Assembly: GCF_014696135.1 (NCBI RefSeq)
Contig: NZ_JACJPP010000020.1
Coordinates: 62,001 to 126,000, forward strand
From: Nodosilinea sp. FACHB-141
Lineage (GTDB): Bacteria; Cyanobacteriota; Cyanobacteriia; Phormidesmidales; Phormidesmidaceae
Reading direction: 5' to 3'
Length of the DNA: 64,000 nt
The position numbers and the translations under genes were made by a program. The notes beneath the pieces were generated by a model that was not told the origin of the DNA, did not search any database, and saw nothing but the letters and a program-made list of their open reading frames with translations. Below are positions 36,476 to 45,126 of the stretch, piece by piece. The stretch's first letter is position 1. Each line of letters begins with the position of its first letter.

Positions 36476-36573
36476 CGATGGGGCGATGGCCCTTTGGACC
36501 GGTCTTTGACCATTACGCCATCAGCTAATCCTCACCCAGGTTAGCCGGGCAACCCCATCGCTGGAACCGGTCC
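36476..36573. ncRNA. Candidate pseudoknotted structured RNA element
   Basis: In the 341-nt gap 36414-36754, four helices can be drawn: 36476-36483 with 36553-36560 (CGATGGGG/CCCCATCG), 36485-36490 with 36517-36522 (GATGGC/GCCATC), 36524-36528 with 36541-36545 (GCTAA/TTAGC), and 36496-36503 with 36566-36573 (GGACCGGT/ACCGGTCC). The last pairs a hairpin loop with sequence outside the closing stem, a pseudoknot. The symmetry does not fix the strand: on the minus strand it is in the leader of the PEP-CTERM gene, on the plus strand upstream of map. No known riboswitch consensus was recognised. Confidence 0.45.
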
Positions 36574-36754
36574 CCTAGGTGTATTTACGGAATCCTTAAG
36601 CGAACTTTACCGACTTCGTAGAGCCGCTGCTGCTCCTAAGGAGCCGAATACTCACCCGCTAAGCCATGACCGACCCCAGCGTAGGCAAAAGCGCTAGTTT
36701 CCCCATTACACTGAGTAAGGGGCTGAGGCCTCTAAATTCCGTCACTCATCACCT

Positions 36755-37609
36755 ATGAATTTTTTGGCGAATCTGATTCCCGGTCGAGCTGACCAGGATA
36801 CCCTGCCCAAGCGCAGCCGTCGGGTGCGGGGGGTAGAGCTGAAGACCGAGGCCGAGCTAGAGATTATGCGCGGTGCCGCCCGCATTGTGGCCACGGTGCT
36901 TAAAGAAATCGAGGCCCTGGTGCAGCCGGGGATGACCACCGCTGATCTAGACGCCCACGCCGAGAAGCGGATTCGTGAGCTGGGCGCAACGCCCAGTTTT
37001 AAGGGTTACCACGGTTTTCCGGCATCGATCTGTGCCTGCGTCAACGACCAAGTGGTGCATGGCATTCCCCACAAGCGTCAGGTGATTCGGCGGGGTGACC
37101 TGCTCAAGGTTGATACGGGGGCTTACTACAATGGCTTCCACGGCGACTCCTGCATCACCATTGCGGTGGGCGAGGTATCGGCCCAGGCCCAGCAGTTGAT
37201 GACGGCAGCGGAAGCAGCTCTCTATGCAGGCATTGCCCAAGTAAAGCCGGGAAATACGCTGCTAGACATCGCGGGAGCGATTGAAGACTGTGTCACCAGC
37301 TCTGGCTTCACGGTGGTTGAAGATTTTACTGGCCACGGGGTGGGGCGAAACCTGCACGAGGCTCCGTCTGTGTTTAACTTTCGCACCCGCCAGCTGCCCA
37401 ATATGAAGCTGCTACCGGGGATGACGCTGGCGATCGAGCCGATTTTAAACGCTGGGTCCAAGCAGACCCGCACCTTGAAGGATCAGTGGACGGTAGTGAC
37501 GGTAGATCGATCGCTGTCGGCCCAGTTTGAGCACACGGTGCTGGTGAGCGAGACCGGCTATGAGATTTTGACCGATCGCAGCTCGATCCCGGTAGCCCTA
37601 GCTTCCTAA
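36755..37609 (+). CDS. map: Methionine aminopeptidase, type I
   Basis: A 284-residue type I enzyme that removes the initiator Met. The metal ligands are the Asp in [17 protein letters not shown] (two Asp), the His in [12 protein letters not shown], and the Glu in LAIEPIL and near QFEHTVLV. Residues 1-30 form an extra basic N-terminal extension ([18 protein letters not shown]) compared with the shortest bacterial forms. The stop overlaps that of a convergent TonB-like gene by 4 nt. Confidence 0.96.
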   Translation: MNFLANLIPGRADQDTLPKRSRRVRGVELKTEAELEIMRGAARIVATVLKEIEALVQPGMTTADLDAHAEKRIRELGATPSFKGYHGFPASICACVNDQVVHGIPHKRQVIRRGDLLKVDTGAYYNGFHGDSCITIAVGEVSAQAQQLMTAAEAALYAGIAQVKPGNTLLDIAGAIEDCVTSSGFTVVEDFTGHGVGRNLHEAPSVFNFRTRQLPNMKLLPGMTLAIEPILNAGSKQTRTLKDQWTVVTVDRSLSAQFEHTVLVSETGYEILTDRSSIPVALAS

Positions 37610-38598
37610 GGGACTGGATTGGGTTCTAGGCAGGGGCGATCGCCGTAGTCAACGCTGGTATCAATGGTGAGCACGTAGGCTTTGATGCCCTCGGCCGGCT
37701 CAAAGCGGTGGCGCTGAATTTCTTGCAGGGCTTTGCGATCGAGGATGCCGTAGCCCGAGCTGCGCAACAGAGCCGGTTCATCTCGCCAAGACCCGTCGGG
37801 GTTCACCACGGCCCCAACGTTGATTTCTCCCGGTGAGTCCGCTAGGCACACTCGCTGGGGATACACCGTGGAAAACTCGGAACGATTGATTTCTGGCGAT
37901 AGCTCGGCCTGGCCGGTTTCCTGCCGCAGAGTGCTGACCCAAGTACTCTGGTTCGCGTTGAAGGCGTCATTGGTGACGGCAGCGGCATTAAAGACAAACC
38001 GGTTTTGAATAGACTCTGCCGCCCGGTCAACCTTGGCTTGGGGCAGGTTGAGGGTGGACACGTAGGCCAACAGTTGTGGGCCTAGCTCGGCGTCAAACAG
38101 GGGTTGAGTGGATGACGGAGCGGAAGGCGCGGGGGGCGTAGGGGTGACAGCACCCGCAGCCGGTGGATTGGCGGGTGCAGGTGGGGGTTGAGTGGACTGA
38201 GCACGGGTGGGTGAGGCTGTTTGGGAGCGGCGTTGCGAGGGTGGGGTACCTGCTCTAGAGCGGGCTTGGGGGCGGGCCGACCGAACAACAGGAGCATTGG
38301 CTCGAGCTACAGGTGCCGCTGAGGCCGTTGAAGGCTGCTGCTGCGGCGTGAAGGGGGATGTGGTTGCGCTTACGGCTGCGCCTGCGATCGCAGCTACGTC
38401 TGACTGGCCTGCGGGGGGCACGCGGGTAATGGCCACGCTGTCCTGCTCCGGGTCTGGGGGGGGAACCGGGACATCATCGGTGCCCGTTGGCAGCAGCAGC
38501 AGCAGCCCGTGCAGGCCTAGGGATGCCAGCAGCATGGGGGCTAACAGCTTCTGCCACAGGGGCCGAGAACGCTCAGGGGGAGCAAAACGAGTCGTCAT
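37606..38598 (-). CDS. TonB-like protein (membrane helix, Pro-rich spacer, C-terminal domain)
   Basis: A 330-residue protein with TonB layout: an N-terminal membrane helix ([20 protein letters not shown], about 19-38), a long Pro/Ala/Gln spacer (about 45-170), and a C-terminal domain with [21 protein letters not shown] and [15 protein letters not shown], close to the TonB C-terminal fold. TonB couples inner-membrane energy to outer-membrane receptors. No ExbB or ExbD is nearby, so it may instead be a TonB-like envelope spacer protein. A second protein of the same layout lies just upstream on the same strand. Confidence 0.7.
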   Translation of the reverse strand: MTTRFAPPERSRPLWQKLLAPMLLASLGLHGLLLLLPTGTDDVPVPPPDPEQDSVAITRVPPAGQSDVAAIAGAAVSATTSPFTPQQQPSTASAAPVARANAPVVRSARPQARSRAGTPPSQRRSQTASPTRAQSTQPPPAPANPPAAGAVTPTPPAPSAPSSTQPLFDAELGPQLLAYVSTLNLPQAKVDRAAESIQNRFVFNAAAVTNDAFNANQSTWVSTLRQETGQAELSPEINRSEFSTVYPQRVCLADSPGEINVGAVVNPDGSWRDEPALLRSSGYGILDRKALQEIQRHRFEPAEGIKAYVLTIDTSVDYGDRPCLEPNPVP

Positions 38599-38710
38599 AC
38601 TTAATCTACGAGGGGAACTGTGCTACTGGCCTACGCTTTAAACTACCCGTTAACCACCTACTATGCAGCCATAGAACTGGGTTGCCGTGGTCAGTTCTCT
38701 AACTGGGTTG

Positions 38711-39574
38711 CTAGCGCGAGCGGGGGTCACTGGCCCAGATAATTACCAGCCCAGAAGCCTGTTGCCCAGGGGCTCCTACGCCAATGCCCACTAGAGAGAT
38801 AAACAGGTAGGGCTGCTCCTCCTGAAACACCTCAAACAGCGGGCGATTGCAGTAGCCGTCAGCCACGCGATTCACAGCATACTGCGGTGCTGGAAAGGTG
38901 CGGGGAATATCCTGCTCTTCGATAAACTGAACGTTGCGGGTCAGGTAGCGCAGCGACACCACGCTGGGCTGAGTGCTGTAGGTGTCGGCATTAATTTGCG
39001 TAAAAAAGCAGGCCTGCTCCTGGGGCGACCAGGTTGCAATGCCCTGGGGGATCAGGTAGGCGATCGCTGGAAATGAGGTTTCCGTAGAGTCAAAATCGCT
39101 GTCACCTGACCCACGGGTGAGGCGGGTAAAAATTTCGGCCACGGCCTCGTTGGGCACTACGGCTGTAGCGGGTGCTGGCTCGGCGGCGGGCTCTGACGAA
39201 GGTGGGCTAATGCTCGAGACCGGCTCGGCCAGAGCAGGAGTAGGGGCGGGAGGCGGCGCGATCGGCTGGGTTGACGGGGAGGCGGGGGCCAGAGGCGATG
39301 GGGCAGCTGCTGACGGGGTCGGAGCTGCCTCAGGCTCGGGGGTGTTGAGAGTGCCGATGCTGAGTAGATCGACAAACTCGTCTTCGGCGATCGCATCCTC
39401 AGCCTTGGGAATCGGTTGCGGCGAGGGGGCTGGGGCCAGCAGCACTAGCCCGTGGAGCACCAGCGATAGGCCGAACAGTGGTGCTAATAGTAGCTTGGCT
39501 CGATGCCACCGTGGCGTTGGTCGCTTCGAGGGCGATACCGGCCGAGGTGATGTTACAGATTCCCCAATGGTCAT
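38711..39574 (-). CDS. Second TonB-like envelope protein
   Basis: A 287-residue protein with the same N-terminal design as its neighbour: a basic start, a helix (LLLAPLFGLSLVLHGLVLLAP, 29-49) and a Pro/Ala-rich spacer (about 85-145). The C-terminal ~140 residues (PAIAYLIPQGIATWSPQEQACFF) do not closely match the TonB domain and are unrecognised. The shared LHGL helix suggests duplication and divergence of the C-terminus. It is 112 nt upstream of the other TonB-like gene and likely cotranscribed. Confidence 0.6.
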   Translation of the reverse strand: MTIGESVTSPRPVSPSKRPTPRWHRAKLLLAPLFGLSLVLHGLVLLAPAPSPQPIPKAEDAIAEDEFVDLLSIGTLNTPEPEAAPTPSAAAPSPLAPASPSTQPIAPPPAPTPALAEPVSSISPPSSEPAAEPAPATAVVPNEAVAEIFTRLTRGSGDSDFDSTETSFPAIAYLIPQGIATWSPQEQACFFTQINADTYSTQPSVVSLRYLTRNVQFIEEQDIPRTFPAPQYAVNRVADGYCNRPLFEVFQEEQPYLFISLVGIGVGAPGQQASGLVIIWASDPRSR

Positions 39575-39641
39575 AGGTGCTAAGGATAGTGGCAGCGTTA
39601 AAACACTGATACAGGGTGAGTTAGCTTCAGTGGATAGACGC

Positions 39642-39682
39642 AGCCAGCCCTCGGGAATGAATGGTCTCCCCGAGGGTTGGCT
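39642..39682 (-). terminator. Strong hairpin downstream of pstS
   Basis: Arms 39642-39655 and 39669-39682 (AGCCAGCCCTCGGG / CCCGAGGGTTGGCT) pair over 14 bp with one wobble. It lies just after pstS on the minus strand. There is no clear T-run, so termination is likely but not certain. Confidence 0.5.
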
Positions 39683-39737
39683 TGGTCTAGTGGTCAGGCT
39701 CTGCCCGAGAGGGCGATCGCGCTAAGTTAAGCGCAAC

Positions 39738-40664
39738 CTACAGACCTGATAGCTCAGCTAGAATGTCGGCGTAGCGCTGCTCAGACAGCGGCACATAACC
39801 CACTTCAGGCACAAGCTCAGGCCCGTTTTCGAGCATGAACTCGACAAAGGCGCGCACCTCGGGGCGGCTCTCTAGGCTGCTCTTCTTGACGTAGACAAAG
39901 ATGGGCCGAGACAGAGGCGCGTAGGTGCCATTCTCGACATTCTCAGGGGTGGGCTCAACGCCGTTGACGGCGACTGCTTTGAGGGTGTCTTGGTTTTCGA
40001 GATAGTAGGCCAGACCAAAGTAGCCAATGGCGTTGGGGTCGCGGCTGACGCCAATCACGAGAATGTTGTCGTCTTCGCTAGCGGTGTAATCGGCGCGGCT
40101 AGAACCTGCCTCACCCACAATCGTTTCAGTGAAGTAGTCGAAGGTGCCCGAATCGGTACCGGGGCCAAACAGCTCGATGGGCTCGTTGGGCCAGCTAGGG
40201 TCGATCTGATTCCAGCGGGTGACGGTGTCCTGGGCTTCAGGGCTCCACAGCGTTTGCAGCTGCTCTACGGTCATTTCGCCGGCCCAGTCGTTTTCGGGGT
40301 TAATGACCACCGTCAGCGCGTCGGTGGCAACGGGCACTTCAATGTATTCAATGCCAGCGGCGGCGCAGGCTTCGACTTCGGAGGCTTTGATGGGGCGCGA
40401 AGCACCGGTGATGTCGAGTTCGCCAGCGCAAAACTTGCTAAAACCGCCGCCAGTCCCCGACACGCCCACGGTTACCTGAGTGCCACGATTTGCGGCCATA
40501 AATTCTTCGGCCATGGCCTCAGATATGGGGTAGACGGTGCTAGACCCATCAATCTGAATAATGGAGTTTTGAGAAACCGCGCTGGGGACGCTAATACCTA
40601 GCGCTACTGCGGTGGTTACCGCTCCAGCTAGAATATAGCGATTAAATTTCTGTCTGCTCGTCAT
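39738..40664 (-). CDS. Phosphate-binding protein PstS/SphX family
   Basis: A 308-residue periplasmic phosphate-binding protein. It has a signal peptide ending near SVPSAVSQ, then IQIDGSSTVYPISEAMAEEF, GVSGTGGGFSKFCAGELDITGASR and a Gly/Thr/Ser-rich site (GPGTDSGTFDYF) that contact phosphate. The form resembles SphX of cyanobacteria. The transporter genes pstC/A/B are not next to it, so it is a stand-alone binding protein. A candidate Pho box lies upstream, suggesting induction under phosphate shortage. Confidence 0.9.
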   Translation of the reverse strand: MTSRQKFNRYILAGAVTTAVALGISVPSAVSQNSIIQIDGSSTVYPISEAMAEEFMAANRGTQVTVGVSGTGGGFSKFCAGELDITGASRPIKASEVEACAAAGIEYIEVPVATDALTVVINPENDWAGEMTVEQLQTLWSPEAQDTVTRWNQIDPSWPNEPIELFGPGTDSGTFDYFTETIVGEAGSSRADYTASEDDNILVIGVSRDPNAIGYFGLAYYLENQDTLKAVAVNGVEPTPENVENGTYAPLSRPIFVYVKKSSLESRPEVRAFVEFMLENGPELVPEVGYVPLSEQRYADILAELSGL

Positions 40665-40770
40665 ACAACACTCTCCGTAGCGTCCTAAACATGGTCAAAT
40701 CCGCCATGGTAAACGCTACAGACTCAACCCTAAGAAAGCCTAATGGCAACAATAAGCCTAGGGAGAAAAT

Positions 40771-40800
40771 GAATTAAGAGCCATTTAAGAAGCTAATAAA
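40771..40800 (-). promoter_or_regulatory. Candidate Pho box upstream of pstS
   Basis: On the minus strand three 8-nt units repeat at 11-nt spacing: TTTATTAG, CTTAAATG, CTTAATTC. The spacing (8 + 3) and CTTAA core match the cyanobacterial SphR/PhoB box. It is about 107 nt upstream of the pstS start. The rest of the 347-nt gap 40665-41011 shows no gene. Confidence 0.5.
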
Positions 40801-41011
40801 CCTATTGTTTAAGGAATAACTTAGGTAACCCTGGACAGTAAGCAAAATTCAGCTTTTTGCAGGGTTAATTGCTCTAGGCCTAGAACAGTAAAGCTCTTTG
40901 TGGATTAATAGTTTATCCGCAATTAAGCCTGAGCAAACAACACCATCAATATGTCAACAGCGTCTCTTAGCTCTGAATCTTTAGTCTAATCAAAAGCACG
41001 TTGAAGCATAG

Positions 41012-41407
41012 CTAAACCGTAGCAATCAGCCGCTTTTTGACCCAAATGTCTTCTCTTGAGTGGATATAGACGGGATCGGCATGGAGAGCGATCGCTCGGT
41101 TATATGACTCCACCGCGTTGCCATAGGCACCCATTTCGGCTAGCAGCTTGCCTCGATTAAACCAGGCCTGGTGATACTGGGGGTTGAGGGCGACGGCTTT
41201 ATCATAGGCGGCTAGGGCCTCGGCCTGGCGATTGAGGCCGCAGAGGGCATTGGCGCGATTGTTCCAGCCGGTGCAGTAGGTGCTGTCTAAGGCTAACGCC
41301 TGATCAAAGATCGCTAGCGCCTGAGCAAACTGGCTCTGTGCGCAAAGGGTGCAGCCTTGGTCATTGAGGGCGGCGGCGCTGTGGTCATGGCTGGAAATGG
41401 GATGCAT
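41012..41407 (-). CDS. Small TPR-repeat protein
   Basis: A 131-residue protein made of three tetratricopeptide repeats, e.g. YCTGWNNRANALCGLNRQAE and YHQAWFNRGKLLAEMGAYGN, with a short polar tail. TPRs bind other proteins; no catalytic domain is present. The start is ATG 41407, preceded by AGGAGA at good spacing; a longer upstream frame has no ribosome binding site and reads low-quality sequence. Divergent from tsaC. Confidence 0.75.
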   Translation of the reverse strand: MHPISSHDHSAAALNDQGCTLCAQSQFAQALAIFDQALALDSTYCTGWNNRANALCGLNRQAEALAAYDKAVALNPQYHQAWFNRGKLLAEMGAYGNAVESYNRAIALHADPVYIHSREDIWVKKRLIATV

Positions 41408-41537
41408 GGGCAATCTCCTAGGCGACAGTTCCCATTGTGGGTTTGGCGAAGGTGGGGCGATCAGGGGGGGTGTCACCCGTTGGGGGTACGGGTTTACAAT
41501 CCGTTGGGGAAAAGTTGATTGATCTACGGTGCAGCCT

Positions 41538-42179
41538 ATGCCACAGGTAGCGTTACAAGAACTGGTTGCAGCGGTGCAAGCGGGGGAGCTGGTCAGCTTT
41601 CCCACCGATACGGTGCCAGCGCTGGCGGCGCGGCCCGAGGCAGGCGATCGCATCTACACTGCCAAAGAGCGCAGCCCCGACAAACCGCTGATTCTCATGG
41701 GGGCCAGCCTCGACGATCTGCGGCCCTACGTTGACGGAACTGAGGATGAGTTAGCTCAGTGGAGTGCGATCGCGGCTCAGTATTGGCCCGGCGCGCTGAC
41801 CCTAGTGTTGCCCGCTAGCGATCGCTTGCCCCCAGCCATGAACCCTCAACAGACGGGCACTGTGGGGCTGAGAATACCTAACCATCCCTTGGCTCGACAC
41901 CTGCTAGGCTACACCGGGCCACTGGCCACCACCAGCGCCAACCGTTCGGGGCAGCCGCCCTTGGAGACCATGACGGCGATCGAGGCCAGCTTTCCCCAGG
42001 TGTTTACTCTGGATCACGCGACCCAGGCTGAGATCTACGCCTTCCTCCAGGCTGAGGTTCCCCTTCCCGATCAGCCCCAGGGCTCAGGGCTGCCCTCGAC
42101 CGTAGTGCGTTGGCAAGAGGGTGGCTGGACGGTGCTGCGATCGGGCGCAGTAGCTTTGCCCAAGGTCGAAACTGCTTAA
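41538..42179 (+). CDS. L-threonylcarbamoyladenylate synthase (Sua5/YrdC/TsaC)
   Basis: A ~213-residue YrdC-fold enzyme with LVSFPTDTVPALAARPEAG (about 20-38), the KERSPDKPLILM motif and the TSANRSGQPP loop. It makes threonylcarbamoyl-AMP from Thr, bicarbonate and ATP, the first step of t6A synthesis on ANN-reading tRNAs. It is the short TsaC-like form without a Sua5 C-terminal domain. ATG 41538 is chosen; a GTG three codons upstream is possible. Confidence 0.88.
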   Translation: MPQVALQELVAAVQAGELVSFPTDTVPALAARPEAGDRIYTAKERSPDKPLILMGASLDDLRPYVDGTEDELAQWSAIAAQYWPGALTLVLPASDRLPPAMNPQQTGTVGLRIPNHPLARHLLGYTGPLATTSANRSGQPPLETMTAIEASFPQVFTLDHATQAEIYAFLQAEVPLPDQPQGSGLPSTVVRWQEGGWTVLRSGAVALPKVETA

Positions 42180-42253
42180 AAGCGGTTTCGACCTGTCGCC
42201 CAGAGTTAGGCTAACAGAGGCGAATTCATCTATCGCAATGGACAGCTGCCGTA

Positions 42254-42973
42254 ATGGACTATCCCCAAGGTCAAGACTTTACCGATCTCGAAACGCTACA
42301 GCTGGCCTACGATCGCCTGCAACACCAGGCCCAGCAGCAGGCGGCCTTCTTGGGTACGGCCTCCCACGAGCTCAGGTCACCCATTAACCAAATCATCAGC
42401 CTGCACCAGCTAATTCTCGAAGACCTGTGCGAAAGCCCCGCCGAAGAGCGCGAGTTTATTGCCCAGGCCAACCAGGCCATTCAAACCGTGCTCAAAAACC
42501 TCGATCTGCTGATCACCCTCTCCAAGTTTGATATCGGTGCTCTGCACCCCCGGCTTGCCCCTACCCTGCTCCAGCCGCTGATCACTCGCGTACAGCGCAT
42601 GATCGAAATGCAGTGTATTAACCGCCACTGCCGGCTGATTGTGGGGCCGGTGGAGGCCAATCTACAGGTGCAAACTGACCCGGCATGGCTAGAGCAAGCC
42701 CTAGTCATGCTGATTGAAGCTGCCCTGGCCCAAGGCAGTCCGCAGATCAGCCTGACCGTATCTGAAGACCCCACCACCGGTAACATTGCTTTGCATTTGG
42801 GGGCAAACCCTGGCGAGGCTCCACCGTCCGCTATGGCTGCCCTATCGCCTGAGTTTCGCTACCAGCTAGCTGCTCGTCTAGCGCTCCACCTAGGGGCCAC
42901 CTTGGAGTTTTTAGGTGCTGCAGAAAATCCCAAAAGTCTTTTGTGCCTGAAGCTATCGCGCCCTACCAATTAA
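42254..42973 (+). CDS. Histidine kinase-like protein with degenerate ATPase domain
   Basis: A 239-residue protein with a clear dimerisation/phosphoacceptor domain: His38 in GTASHELRSPINQIISLHQL and a helical hairpin up to about 95. The region where the N-box should be reads EQALVMLIEAAL, without the Asn, and no DxGxG or GxGLG ATP-lid motif is present. It therefore probably cannot bind ATP or phosphorylate itself. It could act as a phospho-relay partner or as a dominant-negative dimer partner. It has no sensor domain or membrane helix. It follows tsaC by 74 nt. Confidence 0.7.
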   Translation: MDYPQGQDFTDLETLQLAYDRLQHQAQQQAAFLGTASHELRSPINQIISLHQLILEDLCESPAEEREFIAQANQAIQTVLKNLDLLITLSKFDIGALHPRLAPTLLQPLITRVQRMIEMQCINRHCRLIVGPVEANLQVQTDPAWLEQALVMLIEAALAQGSPQISLTVSEDPTTGNIALHLGANPGEAPPSAMAALSPEFRYQLAARLALHLGATLEFLGAAENPKSLLCLKLSRPTN

Positions 42974-43158
42974 CGTCCAATTACCGCCATTTCATTGAAC
43001 ATTTGAATTAACCGTTCCATTTCAGGATCTTTCGATATAGTTTGGGCAAATTGCTTCCGGAAATCAGCGCTGCTTCCCTGTAGCTAACTCAAACCCCCAC
43101 CCTGTATGCATTGAAACGCAGCCTGCCGGATCCCTGGAACTAAGTCACCGAAACAATT

Positions 43159-43347
43159 ATGGAATTTTTCATCGTGCTCATTCTGGTCTTCATTGTGTGG
43201 ACCAATGAAGCCCTATTGGGGAAATCATTAGTCAAAGAGCCTAAGCCCAAAACCGCAGAAGACAAGTTTACTGCTGCCCTAAAAGAGTATTTGGATAGTG
43301 GCATTCCTGTCCGCATTGTCGAGAAAAAAGAGGGAGGAAAAAAGTAA
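43159..43347 (+). CDS. Small one-helix membrane protein (62 residues)
   Basis: A membrane helix at the very N-terminus (EFFIVLILVFIVWTNEALLG) is followed by a charged tail (KPKTAEDKFTAALKEYLDSG...EKKEGGKK). The layout is that of a signal-anchored peptide with its tail in the cytoplasm. Family unknown. It is 35 nt upstream of the Hli gene and probably cotranscribed with it, hinting at a thylakoid or stress role. Confidence 0.6.
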   Translation: MEFFIVLILVFIVWTNEALLGKSLVKEPKPKTAEDKFTAALKEYLDSGIPVRIVEKKEGGKK

Positions 43348-43382
43348 AATGCTCTTAACATAGACGTTACCTAACCTCAACA

Positions 43383-43568
43383 ATGACCCAAGACTCAAAT
43401 CCTACTGTCTCTAACCCTGAGGCCCCCGCCGAACCCGCTCCTGCTTTTGGGTGGAATCGCTATGCCGAGCGCATCAACGGCCGATTTGCCATGGTGGGCT
43501 TTGTGGCACTGCTGCTGCTAGAGCTGGTCACTGGCCAGACATTTTTTAGCTGGTTGGGCTGGCGCTGA
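43383..43568 (+). CDS. High-light-inducible (Hli/Scp) one-helix chlorophyll-binding protein
   Basis: A 61-residue protein with the chlorophyll a/b-binding motif ERINGRFAMVGFVALLLLEL, whose Glu, Asn and Arg bind pigment and pair helices. A Pro/Ala-rich N-terminus precedes it. Hli proteins dimerise, quench excess energy and help chlorophyll delivery to photosystem II under stress. It is one of the cyanobacterial Hli/Scp paralogues; which one cannot be told. The DUF3318 gene follows on the same strand. Confidence 0.93.
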   Translation: MTQDSNPTVSNPEAPAEPAPAFGWNRYAERINGRFAMVGFVALLLLELVTGQTFFSWLGWR

Positions 43569-43650
43569 ACGCAGGCCCAACCCAGGTATGACGTGCGGTC
43601 TAGCCCTCAGAAGTGGTAGGCTTAGGGGTGATTTTTGGGATGGTGTGACT

Positions 43651-44259
43651 GTGGTTAACCCCAATGCAGAAATTGGTCGACTGCGGGAGCTGATGCCCGC
43701 CACCGCCCGCATGCAAACTAAGCTGATGCTCAGCGATCGCCAGCTGAACGTCATTAAGGCTGAGTTTCCGCGCCCCTGGCAGTCGGCTCACACCGTCTCA
43801 ATTAACCTCGATTTGTGGCATCAGCTGGCAGTGGCCGAGCGCGATTTACTGTTTTTGCGCACCGTGACCTGGGTGACTATGACTAACGTGCTCAAGCCCA
43901 ATTGGTACCAGGCCATGGCCGGGGCTGGTCTGGTTGGCAGCGTGGTAGAGCTGCTCCAGGGCGACGCGGTGGGCGTAGTGGCCGCTGCTGGAGTCACAGC
44001 CCTGGCTAGCTGGCAAATTTGGCGCGGCGTCACTGGTCCCCAAATTGAGATTGCTGCCGATGACAAGGCGGTGCAGGTAGCCTTACGGCGCGGCTACGAC
44101 CAGGCCGACGCCGCTGCGGCTCTGATTCGTGCCATTGAAGCGGTGCCCCCCTTGGAGGGTCGACGGGTGCTTACCGTCAACGAGCTGCTGCGCTGCCAGA
44201 ACCTGCGCAGGCAAACCGGGCATTCAGAATTTTCGGTGCCCGAGAGCTACCGGCGTTAG
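43651..44259 (+). CDS. DUF3318 family protein
   Basis: A ~202-residue protein of the cyanobacterial DUF3318 family: NPNAEIGRLRELMPATARM at the start, LDLWHQLAVAERDLLFLRTVTWV in the middle, and two short hydrophobic helices (about 105-140). The role is unknown. I place the start at GTG 43651, because the family begins with EI-RLR-LMPA; an ORF continues upstream to 43588 but is atypical. It ends 6 nt before ureD, so the two may share a transcript by chance. Confidence 0.75.
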   Translation: MVNPNAEIGRLRELMPATARMQTKLMLSDRQLNVIKAEFPRPWQSAHTVSINLDLWHQLAVAERDLLFLRTVTWVTMTNVLKPNWYQAMAGAGLVGSVVELLQGDAVGVVAAAGVTALASWQIWRGVTGPQIEIAADDKAVQVALRRGYDQADAAAALIRAIEAVPPLEGRRVLTVNELLRCQNLRRQTGHSEFSVPESYRR

Positions 44260-44265
44260 AAATCT

Positions 44266-45126
44266 ATGGTTCAGTCATCGGCTCAGACTTCTGAGGCTCA
44301 CCCGGGCTGGCGGGGGTTAGCCCGGCTCAGCTACGCCATGGAGTTGGGTCGGTGTGTGCCGACCCAAACCTATACCCGCGCCCCCTTGCGAGTGCAGCGT
44401 CCCCTATATCCCGAAGGGGAAGGGCTGTGCCATACCGTGCTGGTACATACTGCTGGTGGCCTAGTGGGGGGCGACAGCCTAATGGTGGAATTGGCCGCCG
44501 CCCCGCGCGCCCAGGCGCTGATAACCACCGCCGCCGCCAGTAAGGTCTATGGCAGCGCAGTCACCGCCAGCAGCAGCCAGCAGGTAAACATCACCCTTGC
44601 GCCAGAGAGCTGTCTGGAATGGTTCCCTCAGGAAACCATTGTGTTTAACCAGGCTCACTACAGCCAGGCGCTGCGGGTTGACCTGGCCCTTGGAGCCATT
44701 TGGGCCGGCTGGGAGATCACCCGCTTTGGCCGCAGCGCCCGAGGAGAAACCTTTGAGCAGGGCCAGTGGCGATCGCGCCTCGAAGTCTGGCAAGCCGACC
44801 AGCCCATATGGCTTGATCGCCAGCACTTAACCGGGGGCAGTGCGGCCCTCCACAGCGTCAACGGACTGGCGGGGCAGCCAGTGGTGGGGAGCTTTGCCGT
44901 GGTGGGGCAATTGTTTGACAGTGACTCGGTGGCTGCCCTGCGCCAGCTTTGGCCCACAGACCAACCTGGCGACATCGGCGTTACCCGGCTGCAATCGGGG
45001 TTGTTATGTCGGTATCGAGGCCCGTCAAGCCAGGCGGCACGGCGATGGTTTGTGACCGCCTGGCAGCACTTGCGCCCTCTCTACCTAAGGCGCTCGGCCA
45101 CCGTGTCACGGCTGTGGCCTCGGTAA
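44266..45126 (+). CDS. ureD: Urease accessory protein UreD
   Basis: A 286-residue UreD/UreH protein. Family motifs seen: RAPLRVQRPLYPEG near residue 40, HTAGGLVGGDSL near 61, LITTAAASKVY and EWFPQETIVF near 110. UreD binds apo-urease and, with UreF and UreG, delivers nickel to its active site. No other urease gene (ureA/B/C, E, F, G) lies in the window; ureD may start a cluster elsewhere or stand alone. The start follows the DUF3318 stop by 6 nt. Confidence 0.92.
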   Translation: MVQSSAQTSEAHPGWRGLARLSYAMELGRCVPTQTYTRAPLRVQRPLYPEGEGLCHTVLVHTAGGLVGGDSLMVELAAAPRAQALITTAAASKVYGSAVTASSSQQVNITLAPESCLEWFPQETIVFNQAHYSQALRVDLALGAIWAGWEITRFGRSARGETFEQGQWRSRLEVWQADQPIWLDRQHLTGGSAALHSVNGLAGQPVVGSFAVVGQLFDSDSVAALRQLWPTDQPGDIGVTRLQSGLLCRYRGPSSQAARRWFVTAWQHLRPLYLRRSATVSRLWPR

